A stretch of 8,343 bases of DNA from an uncultured Prevotellaceae bacterium. Lineage in GTDB: Bacteria > Bacteroidota > Bacteroidia > Bacteroidales > Bacteroidaceae. Positions 1-7,044 of the stretch are shown here, in pieces. The notes under the pieces were generated by a model that saw only the letters and a list, made by a program, of their open reading frames with translations, did no database searches and was not told where the DNA came from. Numbering within the stretch: position 1 is the first letter of the stretch; each line of letters starts with the position of its first letter. The position numbers and the translations under genes were made by a program. The stretch spans positions 1 through 8,343 of the forward strand of contig CAMNHM010000120.1 of assembly GCA_946539475.1 (NCBI GenBank). The letters run 5' to 3'.

Positions 1-2
1 AA

Positions 3-2261
3 AAGGCCCACCTGTTGGTAGGTGCCGACGACGAGGTGGGCGAGCGTGGCAATATCGTCACGGGTGCTGCAGGCTCCAGTCATGCCATACCTCGGTTGGG
101 CATCCCCGCCGTGGTGCTGACAGACGGTCCTGCGGGTGTGCGCATCTCCTCGCACCGCAATGGCACAGACCAGACATACTATGGAACGGGCTTCCCCGTC
201 GGCATCGCCCTTGCATCAACATGGAACACAGAATTGGTTGAGGAAGTCGGTCGAAGCATCGGCAACGAGGTCCTGGAGTACGGCTGCGATGTGCTGTTGG
301 CACCTGGTATGAACATCCATCGCACGCCGCTGTGCGGTCGCAACTTCGAGTACTACAGCGAAGACCCCGTGCTTGCAGGCTGCATCGCTGCCGCCTACGT
401 ACGCGGCATCCAGAGCCAGGGCGTTGGCACGAGCATCAAGCATTTCGCCGCCAACGCGCAGGAGACGAACCGCATCAACGTCGACGAGGTGATGAGCCAG
501 CGTGCCTTGCGCGAAATCTACTTGAAACCTTTCGAACTGGCGGTGAAGCAGAGCAACCCCTGGACGGTGATGTCGTCATACAATAAGATAAATGGTACGT
601 GGACACAGTCATCGCGCGACCTGCTCGTCACCATCCTTCGCGACGAATGGAAATTTCCCGGCATTGTGATGACCGACTGGACCAACGAGCGCCGCACGTC
701 GTGGGACCGCGTCTGGGCCGGTAACGATCTGCTGATGCCCGGCCACAGCTGGCAGGACACTGATATCATTGAAGCCGTGAAGGACGGTCGTCTGAAGTTG
801 GCTGATGTCGATGCTCGCGTGAAGAGTTTCCTGCAATTCGTCGTCCGTACTCCACGTTTTCGTGGTTATAAGTATAGCGACAAGCCCGACCTCCAGGCTC
901 ATGCCAAGGTGACCCGTCAGAGTTCCACCGAGGGCATGGTGCTGTTGAAGAATAGCCTCGCCCCCGCCCCCTCTCCAAAAGGCGAGGGAAGTAAACACGC
1001 ACTGCCTCTGGGCGGCGATGTCCAAAGAGTTGCTCTTTTCGGTATCACCAGTTACGACTTCATCGCAGGGGGTACGGGTTCGGGCAATGTGAACAAGCCC
1101 TACGTCATCGACCTGAAGACGGGGCTGGAAAATGCTGGCTACCAGCTGAGCGACGAGGTCACTCGCCTCTATGATGCCTACAAAGCCCAGGTGGATGCTG
1201 AGCGCCGTGCCCGAGGCGCACGTGGTGGTCGCTACGCAGAGCTGACTGTCGGCCGTGATGTGCTGAATCGTCAGGCCGAGCAGAACGACGTGGCCATCTT
1301 TACGATCGGCCGACAGGCGGGCGAGGGTGGCGACCGCCGCATCGATGGCGACTTCAACCTTACCAACGACGAGCGCGACATGCTGCAGAACCTCTGCTAT
1401 GCCTTCCATGCCAAGGGCAAGCCCGTCATCGTCATCCTGAATATGGGCAATGCCATCGAGACAGCATCGTGGAAGGCCATGCCCGATGCCATCCTGCTGG
1501 CGTGGCAGCCCGGTCAGGAAGGTGGCAACTCGGTGGCCGACGTGCTCAGCGGAAAGGCTTCGCCCAGTGGCAAGCTGACCATGACCTTCCCCAACACCAT
1601 CAGCGACCATCCTGCTTACCTGAACTTCCCGACAGGCCCTGCCACCTACACTGATCGTCGCCGCAATCACGACTACACCATCCACGAAGAGGGCATCTAC
1701 GTGGGATACCGCTTCTTCACCACTTTCGGCCGTGCGGTCAGCTATCCTTTCGGCTACGGACTGAGCTATACCTCTTTTCAATACAGTAACGCCAAAGTGT
1801 CGTCGGTAAAAGACGGATTCATAGCCAGCATTACCGTGAAGAATACTGGCAACCATGTCGGCAAGGAGGTGGCGCAGCTCTATGTGAAGGCTCCGCAGGG
1901 CAACCTGCCCGACAAACCAGTCCGCGAGTTGAAGGCATTTGCCAAGACGCGTGAGCTGAAGCCTGGCGAGAGCCAGACGCTGACGTTCAAGGTCAGCAGC
2001 TACGGCCTGGCTTCATTCAACGAACAGCTGAGCCAGTGGGAGACTGCCGCTGGGCAGTACGAACTCCAGTTTGCCGCATCCTCAGAGGACATCCGTGCCC
2101 GCGTCACTTACAAACATGGCAAGGCACAGGCGTGGCCTGTACATAACGTGATGGCTCCCAATGATCGATACCGGGCTTCCGTTTCCACCGTCTCGCAAGA
2201 GAGCGGCGTGGTCAGTGGTCTGAACTTCCCATATATCATCCAGCTCACTAATATTCCATAA
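3..2261 (+). CDS. Glycoside hydrolase family 3 beta-glycosidase (N-terminus cut by window edge)
   Basis: Probable exported beta-glucosidase-type enzyme that removes terminal beta-linked sugars by a retaining mechanism. The frame is open from base 3 and begins mid-protein: the first residues (KAHLLVGA) match the usual early GH3 segment 'LTLEEKAxLL', so the true start and any signal peptide lie upstream. There are 752 residues in the window. Counting from the first full codon, the TIM-barrel domain (about 1-290) has the sugar-binding GRNFEYYSEDP (111-121), KHF (146-148) and the nucleophile in VMTDW (Asp225). The alpha/beta-sandwich domain has GEGGDR, whose Glu441 matches the acid/base of GH3 enzymes of the Thermotoga Bgl3B type. 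A fibronectin-III-like domain follows the FPGYGLSYTSF-like signature near 580. An odd 14-residue insert (320-333) between LLKN and LPL is described as a palindromic repeat. The stop is 13 bp before the next gene, suggesting co-transcription. The family is certain; the exact substrate is not. Confidence 0.95.
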   Translation, partial: KAHLLVGADDEVGERGNIVTGAAGSSHAIPRLGIPAVVLTDGPAGVRISSHRNGTDQTYYGTGFPVGIALASTWNTELVEEVGRSIGNEVLEYGCDVLLAPGMNIHRTPLCGRNFEYYSEDPVLAGCIAAAYVRGIQSQGVGTSIKHFAANAQETNRINVDEVMSQRALREIYLKPFELAVKQSNPWTVMSSYNKINGTWTQSSRDLLVTILRDEWKFPGIVMTDWTNERRTSWDRVWAGNDLLMPGHSWQDTDIIEAVKDGRLKLADVDARVKSFLQFVVRTPRFRGYKYSDKPDLQAHAKVTRQSSTEGMVLLKNSLAPAPSPKGEGSKHALPLGGDVQRVALFGITSYDFIAGGTGSGNVNKPYVIDLKTGLENAGYQLSDEVTRLYDAYKAQVDAERRARGARGGRYAELTVGRDVLNRQAEQNDVAIFTIGRQAGEGGDRRIDGDFNLTNDERDMLQNLCYAFHAKGKPVIVILNMGNAIETASWKAMPDAILLAWQPGQEGGNSVADVLSGKASPSGKLTMTFPNTISDHPAYLNFPTGPATYTDRRRNHDYTIHEEGIYVGYRFFTTFGRAVSYPFGYGLSYTSFQYSNAKVSSVKDGFIASITVKNTGNHVGKEVAQLYVKAPQGNLPDKPVRELKAFAKTRELKPGESQTLTFKVSSYGLASFNEQLSQWETAAGQYELQFAASSEDIRARVTYKHGKAQAWPVHNVMAPNDRYRASVSTVSQESGVVSGLNFPYIIQLTNIP
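969..988. repeat. Short palindrome inserted in frame in the GH3 gene
   Basis: Imperfect hairpin CCCTCTCC-AAAA-GGCGAGGG with 7 of 8 stem positions paired, preceded by more C-rich sequence (960-968). It encodes the Pro/Gly-rich tract APAPSPKGEG within a 14-residue segment (960-1001) that interrupts the usual GH3 passage 'LLKN..(A)LPL'. The peptide looks like translated repeat DNA, not part of the fold. The hairpin is seen directly; its origin as an inserted element is inferred. Confidence 0.55.
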
Positions 2262-2274
2262 CAATCTACGTAAT

Positions 2275-2967
2275 ATGAAACATTATTTCTTTACTGCACT
2301 ATTAGCCCTCATGGCAGTGGCGATGCACGCTCAGGACGACTGGGCCAACTTCGGCAAATACGAACAGAATGACCGCGAAGTCATATCCACCCCCAACGAC
2401 GGTCGCCGCGTGGTTTTCCTCGGCAACAGTATCACCGAGAACTGGCGCAATATGCGCCCGGAATTCTTTACCAGTCATGGCTTCATCGCCCGTGGCATCA
2501 GCGGACAGACATCCTACCAGATGCTGTTGCGCTTCCGCGAAGACGTGATAGCACTGAAGCCAAAGGTAGTAATCATCAACGCCGGCACCAATGACATCGC
2601 CCAGAACAACCACCGCTATGTCGAGGACCGCACCTTTGGCAACATCGTGTCGATGTGCGAGATAGCCAAGGCCAACAAGGTTCGTGTCATTCTCTCCACC
2701 ATCACGCCCTGCGGCGGCTATGGCTGGAACCGCAGCATCACCGATGTACCGCAGAAGATAGAGAGCCTGAATGCCCGTCTGAGCGAGTACGCCCGCAAGC
2801 ACAAGCTCGGCTTCATCGACTACTATTCGCCTATGGTCGTAACCCAAGGAACGAAGAAAGGTTCGATGCGAGACGAACTGACGCAGGATGGCTGCCACCC
2901 CACTGTGGCGGGTTATGAAATCATGGAACCGCTGGCATTGGCCGCCATCCGCAGATTCGTAAAATAA
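2275..2967 (+). CDS. Secreted SGNH/GDSL-family esterase
   Basis: A 230-residue SGNH hydrolase, probably an acyl esterase that removes acetyl or similar groups from glycans so that neighbouring glycosidases can act. Residues 1-19 form a signal peptide (KH, then a hydrophobic stretch, then MHA before QDD), so the mature enzyme is periplasmic or exported. The four SGNH blocks are present: Ser52 in FLGNSIT (nucleophile), Gly in RGISG (about 77), Asn106 in AGTND, and Asp205/His208 in QDGCHP (catalytic acid and base). The last block followed by VAGYEIMEPL is the normal C-terminal end, so the domain is complete. The start fits the signal peptide and follows the GH3 stop by 13 bp. The substrate cannot be told from sequence; sialate O-acetylesterase or xylan/mannan acetylesterase activity are possibilities. 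The same frame stays open for another 28 codons past its TAA stop (see next entry). Confidence 0.92.
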   Translation: MKHYFFTALLALMAVAMHAQDDWANFGKYEQNDREVISTPNDGRRVVFLGNSITENWRNMRPEFFTSHGFIARGISGQTSYQMLLRFREDVIALKPKVVIINAGTNDIAQNNHRYVEDRTFGNIVSMCEIAKANKVRVILSTITPCGGYGWNRSITDVPQKIESLNARLSEYARKHKLGFIDYYSPMVVTQGTKKGSMRDELTQDGCHPTVAGYEIMEPLALAAIRRFVK

Positions 2968-3054
2968 CTCAAGTACGAAACGCCATACCCCGGCAACAAC
3001 CAAGGCCTCGACAGCCTCACCTACACCCTACGTTTTATCCCCGAAATGAAGTAA
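2968..3054 (+). pseudogene. Likely C-terminal remnant of an unidentified protein
   Basis: Between the esterase stop and the GH92 start, the esterase's own frame stays open and reads as a plausible protein end (KYETPYPGNN, then GLDSLTYTLRFIPEMK, then TAA at 3052-3054). Codon choice (AAC, GGC, CTC, ACC, ATC) resembles the neighbouring real genes, and the alternating polar/hydrophobic ending resembles a beta-sandwich C-terminus. There is no start codon and no recognisable family. It could be the last piece of a gene deleted between the esterase and GH92, or a former C-terminal extension of the esterase cut off by a new stop. It could also be open by chance. The call is an inference. Confidence 0.35.
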
Positions 3055-3055
3055 T

Positions 3056-5281
3056 ATGAGAATCACTTTACACACGGCGAAGCCGCAATTATTCAGCCTA
3101 AGGTCACTCCTCACTTTTCACTTCTCACTCCTCACTTTTCACTCCTACCTCTTACCTGTCACCTCCTGTCTGGCAGGTGAACTGACCGACAAGGTGAACC
3201 CCTTCGTCGGCACGACAACCTTGTGGAATCCGAAAGACCTGGGCTACACCCGCACTGAGGCGAAACGGGCGTGGGGAGCCGAAGCTTTCCCTGGTGCAGC
3301 GCTGCCCAACGCCATGGTGCAGTGCACGCCCGTCACGATGTATCACACGGGTTCTGGCTATCAGTATGAAGACCACCAGATTTATGGTTTCGCCCACACC
3401 TGCAAGGGCCATTGGAATCTGCTGCATGTGCCCCTGCTTCCCGTGACTACCGAAGGCAAGTGGCGCCCCGACAACTACTGTTCTTGGTTCAGCCATGACA
3501 ACGAATCGGCCCACCCAGGCTACTATCAGGTCTTCCTGCAGCGCTACAACGTCAATGCCGAACTGACCACCACGCTGCGTTGCGCCTACCACAAGTACAC
3601 TTTCCGCCCGGGCGATGACAAGAAACTGCTCGTCGATATCAGCCATTCCAACGCTCACCCCCGCCATTATGAGGTCAGGCAGGCAGGGCCGCGTGCCTTC
3701 GAGGGCTATCAGGACGGCGAGGGCCGAGCCTATTTCTATGCCGTTGTCAACTACGACATCAGCCGCGTCGACATCCTTCGCGAGTTCCACGACCCCGTAG
3801 GCATCGTGTCGTTCCTCGACAGCCGAAACCCACAGCCGCTGGAGGTGCGCATTGGGTTCTCGTTTGTCAGCATCGAAAACGCCAGGCAGAACCTTCAGGC
3901 CGAATTGCTCCAAAGTGACCTGACCTTCCAGCAGGTCAGGGCTCAGGCCGACCAGTCGTGGGAACAGCTGCTGAGCCACATCCAAGTCGACGGGGGCACA
4001 GCCAAGCAGCAGGCCATGCTCTACAGTACACTCTACAAGACATTTCTCTATCCTAACCTGCGCAGCGATGTCAATGGCGAGTACCTTGACGAACGCGGAC
4101 AGGTAGTCCATGCCGACTTCCGCTACTACAACACCCCGTCATTCTGGGACACCTATCGCAACAAGCTCATCCTGCTCGGAATGGTGGCGCCCGACGTGGT
4201 GGCTGACATCATTAGTTCGTGCATCGACCGCGGCGAGAAGCGCGGGGGCTACATGCCTTCGTTCTTCCACGGCGACCATGCCTCGGCCTTCGTGGCAGGA
4301 TCTTGGCTACGTGGAATCCACGGTTTCGATCTCGGGCGAGCCTACCGCCTCATGCTGAAGAATGCCACTGTACCTGGACCGGGTGGCCGTGAGTTCCTCG
4401 ACGAATACCTGCAGCAGGGATGGATAGCCGAGAAGGACACTTTCAACGTGCCCACATGGAATGAAAATGGTACCAAGGCATCGGTCACGAAAACCGTGGA
4501 GTATGCTTACGACGACTACGCCACAGCCCTCGTGGCTCACCAGCTGAAAGACAAGCATTACGAACGCCTGCTCATGCAGCGCGCCCAAAATTACCGAAAC
4601 CTCTTCGACCCCGCCACGGGCTTCTGGCGCGGACGACTGACCGATGGGTCTTGGATTGAGGACTTCCGCCCCGACTATCCTTATTACCGCTACATGTATC
4701 GGGAGGCCGACGCATGGAACTCCATGCTCTTCGCGCCACACGACCCCTACGGAGCCGTCAGCCTCTATCCGTCGCCCCAGGCTCTCGAACTGAAACTCGA
4801 CTCGCTCTTCAGCCAGCCCAACGGAGGCTATGAAGCATGGAACCTCACAGGCTACCTCGGACTTTATTGTCACGGCAATCAGCCTGGCCACAGCCTCCCC
4901 TTCGCCTACTACTTCGTAGGCCGACAGGAAAAATCGCAGCAGGTGCTCTGCCGATTGCTCAACGACTACTACGGCATGGGCGAGGAACGGCTGGCCTACG
5001 CTGGCATGGACGATGCCGGCGAGATGTCGGCATGGTATGTCCTCACCGCCATCGGAATCTACACCTACTCGCCAGCCGACCCCGAATACCTCGTCTCCGT
5101 TCCTCTGTTCGACCGCGTCAGCTTCTCGCTCACGACCACGGGCAAGACCTTTACCATCAGCCGTCAGGGCAACGGCATGAAGATCAGGCAAATCCTCGTT
5201 GGCGGCAAACCGCTGAAGGGGTGGTTTGTCAGCCATGCCGACCTGGAACAAGGAAAACAACTCAAAATCATCACAGAATGA
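3056..5281 (+). CDS. Glycoside hydrolase family 92 alpha-mannosidase, divergent, probable lipoprotein
   Basis: Calcium-dependent inverting exo-alpha-mannosidase family (usually alpha-1,2 or alpha-1,3), acting on N-glycans or yeast mannan. The 741 residues match the usual length. The N-terminal beta-sandwich domain starts at VNPFVGT (47-53) and has [12 protein letters not shown] (78-89) and GSGYQYED (99-106). The catalytic (alpha/alpha)6 domain has VEYAYDD (about 481-487), Glu550 in READAW (position of the acid in the usual EGNxW motif), HGNQPGH (606-612), and Asp652/Asp653 in [12 protein letters not shown] (position of the catalytic base motif), ending with [13 protein letters not shown]. It differs from typical GH92 enzymes: the usual GTGGHGHTFPGA is replaced by a longer segment, and HTHLSGTG reads HTCKGHWN. 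Residues 17-37 of the signal peptide are three 7-residue repeats encoded by heptamer DNA, ending at Cys38 (VTSC, lipobox-like). No other usable start exists: an in-frame TGA lies at 3047 and ATG 3056 is the only early Met. The stop overlaps an ATG (ATGA, 5278-5281). Confidence 0.93.
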   Translation: MRITLHTAKPQLFSLRSLLTFHFSLLTFHSYLLPVTSCLAGELTDKVNPFVGTTTLWNPKDLGYTRTEAKRAWGAEAFPGAALPNAMVQCTPVTMYHTGSGYQYEDHQIYGFAHTCKGHWNLLHVPLLPVTTEGKWRPDNYCSWFSHDNESAHPGYYQVFLQRYNVNAELTTTLRCAYHKYTFRPGDDKKLLVDISHSNAHPRHYEVRQAGPRAFEGYQDGEGRAYFYAVVNYDISRVDILREFHDPVGIVSFLDSRNPQPLEVRIGFSFVSIENARQNLQAELLQSDLTFQQVRAQADQSWEQLLSHIQVDGGTAKQQAMLYSTLYKTFLYPNLRSDVNGEYLDERGQVVHADFRYYNTPSFWDTYRNKLILLGMVAPDVVADIISSCIDRGEKRGGYMPSFFHGDHASAFVAGSWLRGIHGFDLGRAYRLMLKNATVPGPGGREFLDEYLQQGWIAEKDTFNVPTWNENGTKASVTKTVEYAYDDYATALVAHQLKDKHYERLLMQRAQNYRNLFDPATGFWRGRLTDGSWIEDFRPDYPYYRYMYREADAWNSMLFAPHDPYGAVSLYPSPQALELKLDSLFSQPNGGYEAWNLTGYLGLYCHGNQPGHSLPFAYYFVGRQEKSQQVLCRLLNDYYGMGEERLAYAGMDDAGEMSAWYVLTAIGIYTYSPADPEYLVSVPLFDRVSFSLTTTGKTFTISRQGNGMKIRQILVGGKPLKGWFVSHADLEQGKQLKIITE
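3104..3166 (+). repeat. Diverged 7-bp repeat tract encoding the GH92 signal-peptide core
   Basis: Nine 7-bp units in strict phase. Six are clear (TCACTCC, TCACTTT, TCACTTC, TCACTCC, TCACTTT, TCACTCC; 3104-3145). Three are degenerate but still in 7-bp step (TACCTCT, TACCTGT, CACCTCC; 3146-3166). Three units make 21 bp, so the tract encodes three 7-residue blocks: [14 protein letters not shown] and YLLPVTS. The codon immediately after the tract is TGT, Cys38, giving a V-T-S-C lipobox. The repeat units and the reading are seen directly. That they function as signal peptide is inferred from hydrophobicity, upstream positive residues and position. Confidence 0.85.
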
Positions 5282-5283
5282 GG

Positions 5284-5435
5284 ACTTCTCACTTCTCACT
5301 TCTCACTTCTCACTCCTCACTCCTCACTTCTCACTTCTCACTCCTCACTTCTCACTTCTCACTCCTCACTTCTCACTTCTCACTCCTCACTTCTCACTTC
5401 TCACTTCTCACTTCTCACTTCTCACTCCTCACTTC
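5284..5435 (+). repeat. Tandem array of the 7-bp unit TCACTTC/TCACTCC (21 full copies)
   Basis: A 5-base partial unit (5284-5288) is followed by 21 perfect 7-bp units (5289-5435). The only variation is T or C at the sixth base. In order, the units read T T T C C T T C T T C T T C T T T T T C T. The middle (5324-5386) is three copies of a 21-bp higher-order unit (T-T-C), which points to growth by slippage in three-unit steps. The array begins two bases after the GH92 stop and ends 11 bases before the GH125 start. It therefore makes up nearly all of the intergenic leader, leaving only AGAATTATACT before the ATG. The + strand has no stop in any frame; the minus strand has TGA in every frame. There are no unique spacers, so it is not a CRISPR array. 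Confidence 0.97.
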
Positions 5436-5446
5436 AGAATTATACT

Positions 5447-6910
5447 ATGAGAAAGAAAAGCATCTTATTGTTCGCCCTGCTACTGGGCACGTCGCTGCAC
5501 GCTGCCGCCATAGAGCACCCCAGAGGCCGCTTCCCGGAGGCCAGGAAGGACGTGCTGACCGTCAACAACCGCCCTGCACCCCATGAACGCCTGTTCCGCA
5601 GCGATGCCGTGGAGAAGAAAATCAGTGAGGTGGCCTGCCAGCTCACCAACCTGCGTCTGGCGTGGATGTTCGTCAACTGCTTCCCCAACACCCTTGACAC
5701 CACCGTCCACTATGAGGAGAGGGGCCCCGACGGCCTCCCCGACACCTTCGTCTATACTGGCGACATACATGCCATGTGGCTCCGCGACTCGGGGGCACAG
5801 GTGTTCCCCTACGTTAAGCTGGCCCCGACAGACAAGCACCTGCAGCGTATGCTCGCGGGCGTCATACTCCGTCAGCTCAAATGCATCTGCATAGACCCCT
5901 ACGCCAACGCCTTCAACAAGGAGCCTCGCACCGACGGCGACTGGATGGGCGACATGACCGACATGAAGCCCATGCTGCATGAGCGCAAATGGGAGGTTGA
6001 CTCGCCATGCTACGTGCTGCGCCTCTGCTACGAATACTGGAAGGTGACGGGCGACGAGAGCATCTTCGGCCCCCTGTGGGTTGAGGCCGTGGAGAAGATC
6101 CTGGCCACCTTCCGCGACCAGCAGCGCAAGGCCGGCCGCGGGCAATACCGCTTCCAGCGCCGCACGGAGCGACAGCTTGACACGATGAACAACGGCGGCT
6201 GGGGCGCGCCCGTCCGTCCCGTGGGGCTCATCGCCTCCGCCTTCCGACCCTCGGACGATGCCACCACGCTGCTCTTCCTCGTGCCCTCCAACTTCATGGC
6301 CGTCCACCAGTTGCGCAACGCCGCAGAGATGCTTTCCAAGGTGAGTCATCGCGAGGATCTCGCCGGCCAGTGCACGGCACTGGCTGCAGAGGTGGAGGCG
6401 GCGCTTCGGCAGTATGCCATCCACCAGCATCCCAAGTACGGCCCCATCTACGCCTTCGAGGTCGATGGCTTCGGCAACCAGATGCTCATGGACGATGCCA
6501 ACGTGCCGTCGCTCCTGGCAATGGCCTATCTGGGCGACGTGCCGCATGACGACCCCGTCTATCAGAACACGCGACGCTTCGTGTGGAGCGATGACAACCC
6601 CTACTTCTTCCGTGGCAGCGCCGGCGAAGGCATCGGCGGCCCACATATCGGCTACGACATGCCCTGGCCCATGAGCATCATGATGCGTGCCTTCACCAGC
6701 CACGACGATGCCGAGATCAAGGCCTGCATAGAGATGCTCATGCGCACGGATGCCGGCACGGGCTTCATGCACGAGTCGTTCCACAAGGACGATGCCACCC
6801 GCTTCACCCGCGAGTGGTTTGCCTGGCAGAACACACTCTTCGGCGAACTCATCGTCAAACTGGTAGATGAGGGCAAGCTCAACCTGCTGAACAGCATCAC
6901 GGTTCAATGA
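5447..6910 (+). CDS. Glycoside hydrolase family 125 exo-alpha-1,6-mannosidase
   Basis: Inverting exo-alpha-1,6-mannosidase, expected to act after GH92 enzymes have removed alpha-1,2/1,3 branches from N-glycans or from the alpha-1,6 backbone of fungal mannan. The 487 residues include a signal peptide (MRKK, then [14 protein letters not shown]; cleavage near residue 19-21), so the enzyme is exported. Family signatures in order: [14 protein letters not shown] (105-118), [20 protein letters not shown] with Asp270, [32 protein letters not shown] with Glu443, and [14 protein letters not shown] at the end. Asp270 and Glu443 are 173 residues apart, the same spacing I recall for the acid Asp220 and base Glu393 of the Clostridium perfringens GH125 enzyme, so they are the likely catalytic pair. 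The start fits the signal peptide. It follows GH92 by 165 bp of mostly tandem repeat and lies in the same reading frame as GH92. The gene is intact. Confidence 0.95.
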   Translation: MRKKSILLFALLLGTSLHAAAIEHPRGRFPEARKDVLTVNNRPAPHERLFRSDAVEKKISEVACQLTNLRLAWMFVNCFPNTLDTTVHYEERGPDGLPDTFVYTGDIHAMWLRDSGAQVFPYVKLAPTDKHLQRMLAGVILRQLKCICIDPYANAFNKEPRTDGDWMGDMTDMKPMLHERKWEVDSPCYVLRLCYEYWKVTGDESIFGPLWVEAVEKILATFRDQQRKAGRGQYRFQRRTERQLDTMNNGGWGAPVRPVGLIASAFRPSDDATTLLFLVPSNFMAVHQLRNAAEMLSKVSHREDLAGQCTALAAEVEAALRQYAIHQHPKYGPIYAFEVDGFGNQMLMDDANVPSLLAMAYLGDVPHDDPVYQNTRRFVWSDDNPYFFRGSAGEGIGGPHIGYDMPWPMSIMMRAFTSHDDAEIKACIEMLMRTDAGTGFMHESFHKDDATRFTREWFAWQNTLFGELIVKLVDEGKLNLLNSITVQ

Positions 6911-6977
6911 ACACCCCAAAAAACGACTCTATTAATTAGCAGACCCTATTTATCGCAATCCGGGTTCAAAGATACAA

Positions 6978-7014
6978 CTTTTTCTGAAAACTCGCCTGAT
7001 TTCACTGAAAAAGT
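6978..7014. promoter_or_regulatory. Candidate operator: direct repeats 21 bp apart plus inverted repeat
   Basis: Two copies of TTnnCTGAAAA lie exactly 21 bp apart (6980-6990 and 7001-7011; 9 of 11 bases identical). An inverted repeat ACTTTTTC/GAAAAAGT occupies 6977-6984 and 7007-7014. Both sit just upstream of the -7 element of the regulator gene. AraC itself binds half-sites repeated every 21 bp, so an autoregulatory site for the downstream AraC-family protein is plausible. The sequence is A/T-rich, so chance matches are possible. Confidence 0.35.
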
Positions 7015-7016
7015 AG

Positions 7017-7024
7017 TAATTTTG
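7017..7024 (+). promoter_or_regulatory. Bacteroidota -7 promoter element (TAATTTTG)
   Basis: Exact match to the Bacteroidota sigma-ABfr -7 consensus TAnnTTTG, 20 bp before the ATG of the regulator gene. Transcription would start near 7031, giving a leader of roughly 14 nt. A clear TTTG at the -33 position is not visible, which may mean a weak or activator-dependent promoter. It implies that the regulator is transcribed separately from the enzyme genes. Confidence 0.55.
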
Positions 7025-7044
7025 CGGCGAAAATAAAAAACGAT

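Noticed and set aside
609..1856. 415-codon minus-strand open frame, with similar long ones at 3152-4111 and 4307-5299
   Set aside because: These mirror GH3 and GH92 coding and arise from the GC-rich codon use. The products have no motifs or signal peptides, and the + strand genes are unambiguous.
3029..3036. TACGTTTT as a -7 element for GH92
   Set aside because: The last base misses the consensus and it lies within the coding-like remnant; GH92 is more simply read as part of the upstream transcript.
5284..5435. CRISPR array
   Set aside because: The 7-bp units are contiguous with no unique spacers and no cas genes nearby.
5226..5450. Small repeat-peptide gene (SLLTSHF or SLLTPHF repeats)
   Set aside because: The array is open in all three frames by its composition. 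The only upstream ATG for this frame lies inside GH92, and nothing else supports a real protein.
5480..6919. 479-codon open frame on the minus strand
   Set aside because: Shadow of the GH125 gene. The + strand frame carries a signal peptide and all family motifs; the minus frame gives a low-complexity Val/Ala/His/Gly-rich product with no recognisable domain.
6967..6974. Minus-strand promoter element TATCTTTG that could drive antisense RNA into GH125
   Set aside because: It matches the TAnnTTTG consensus, but no TTTG at the expected -33 distance and no minus-strand gene follow. One 8-mer match in A/T-rich spacer DNA is weak evidence.
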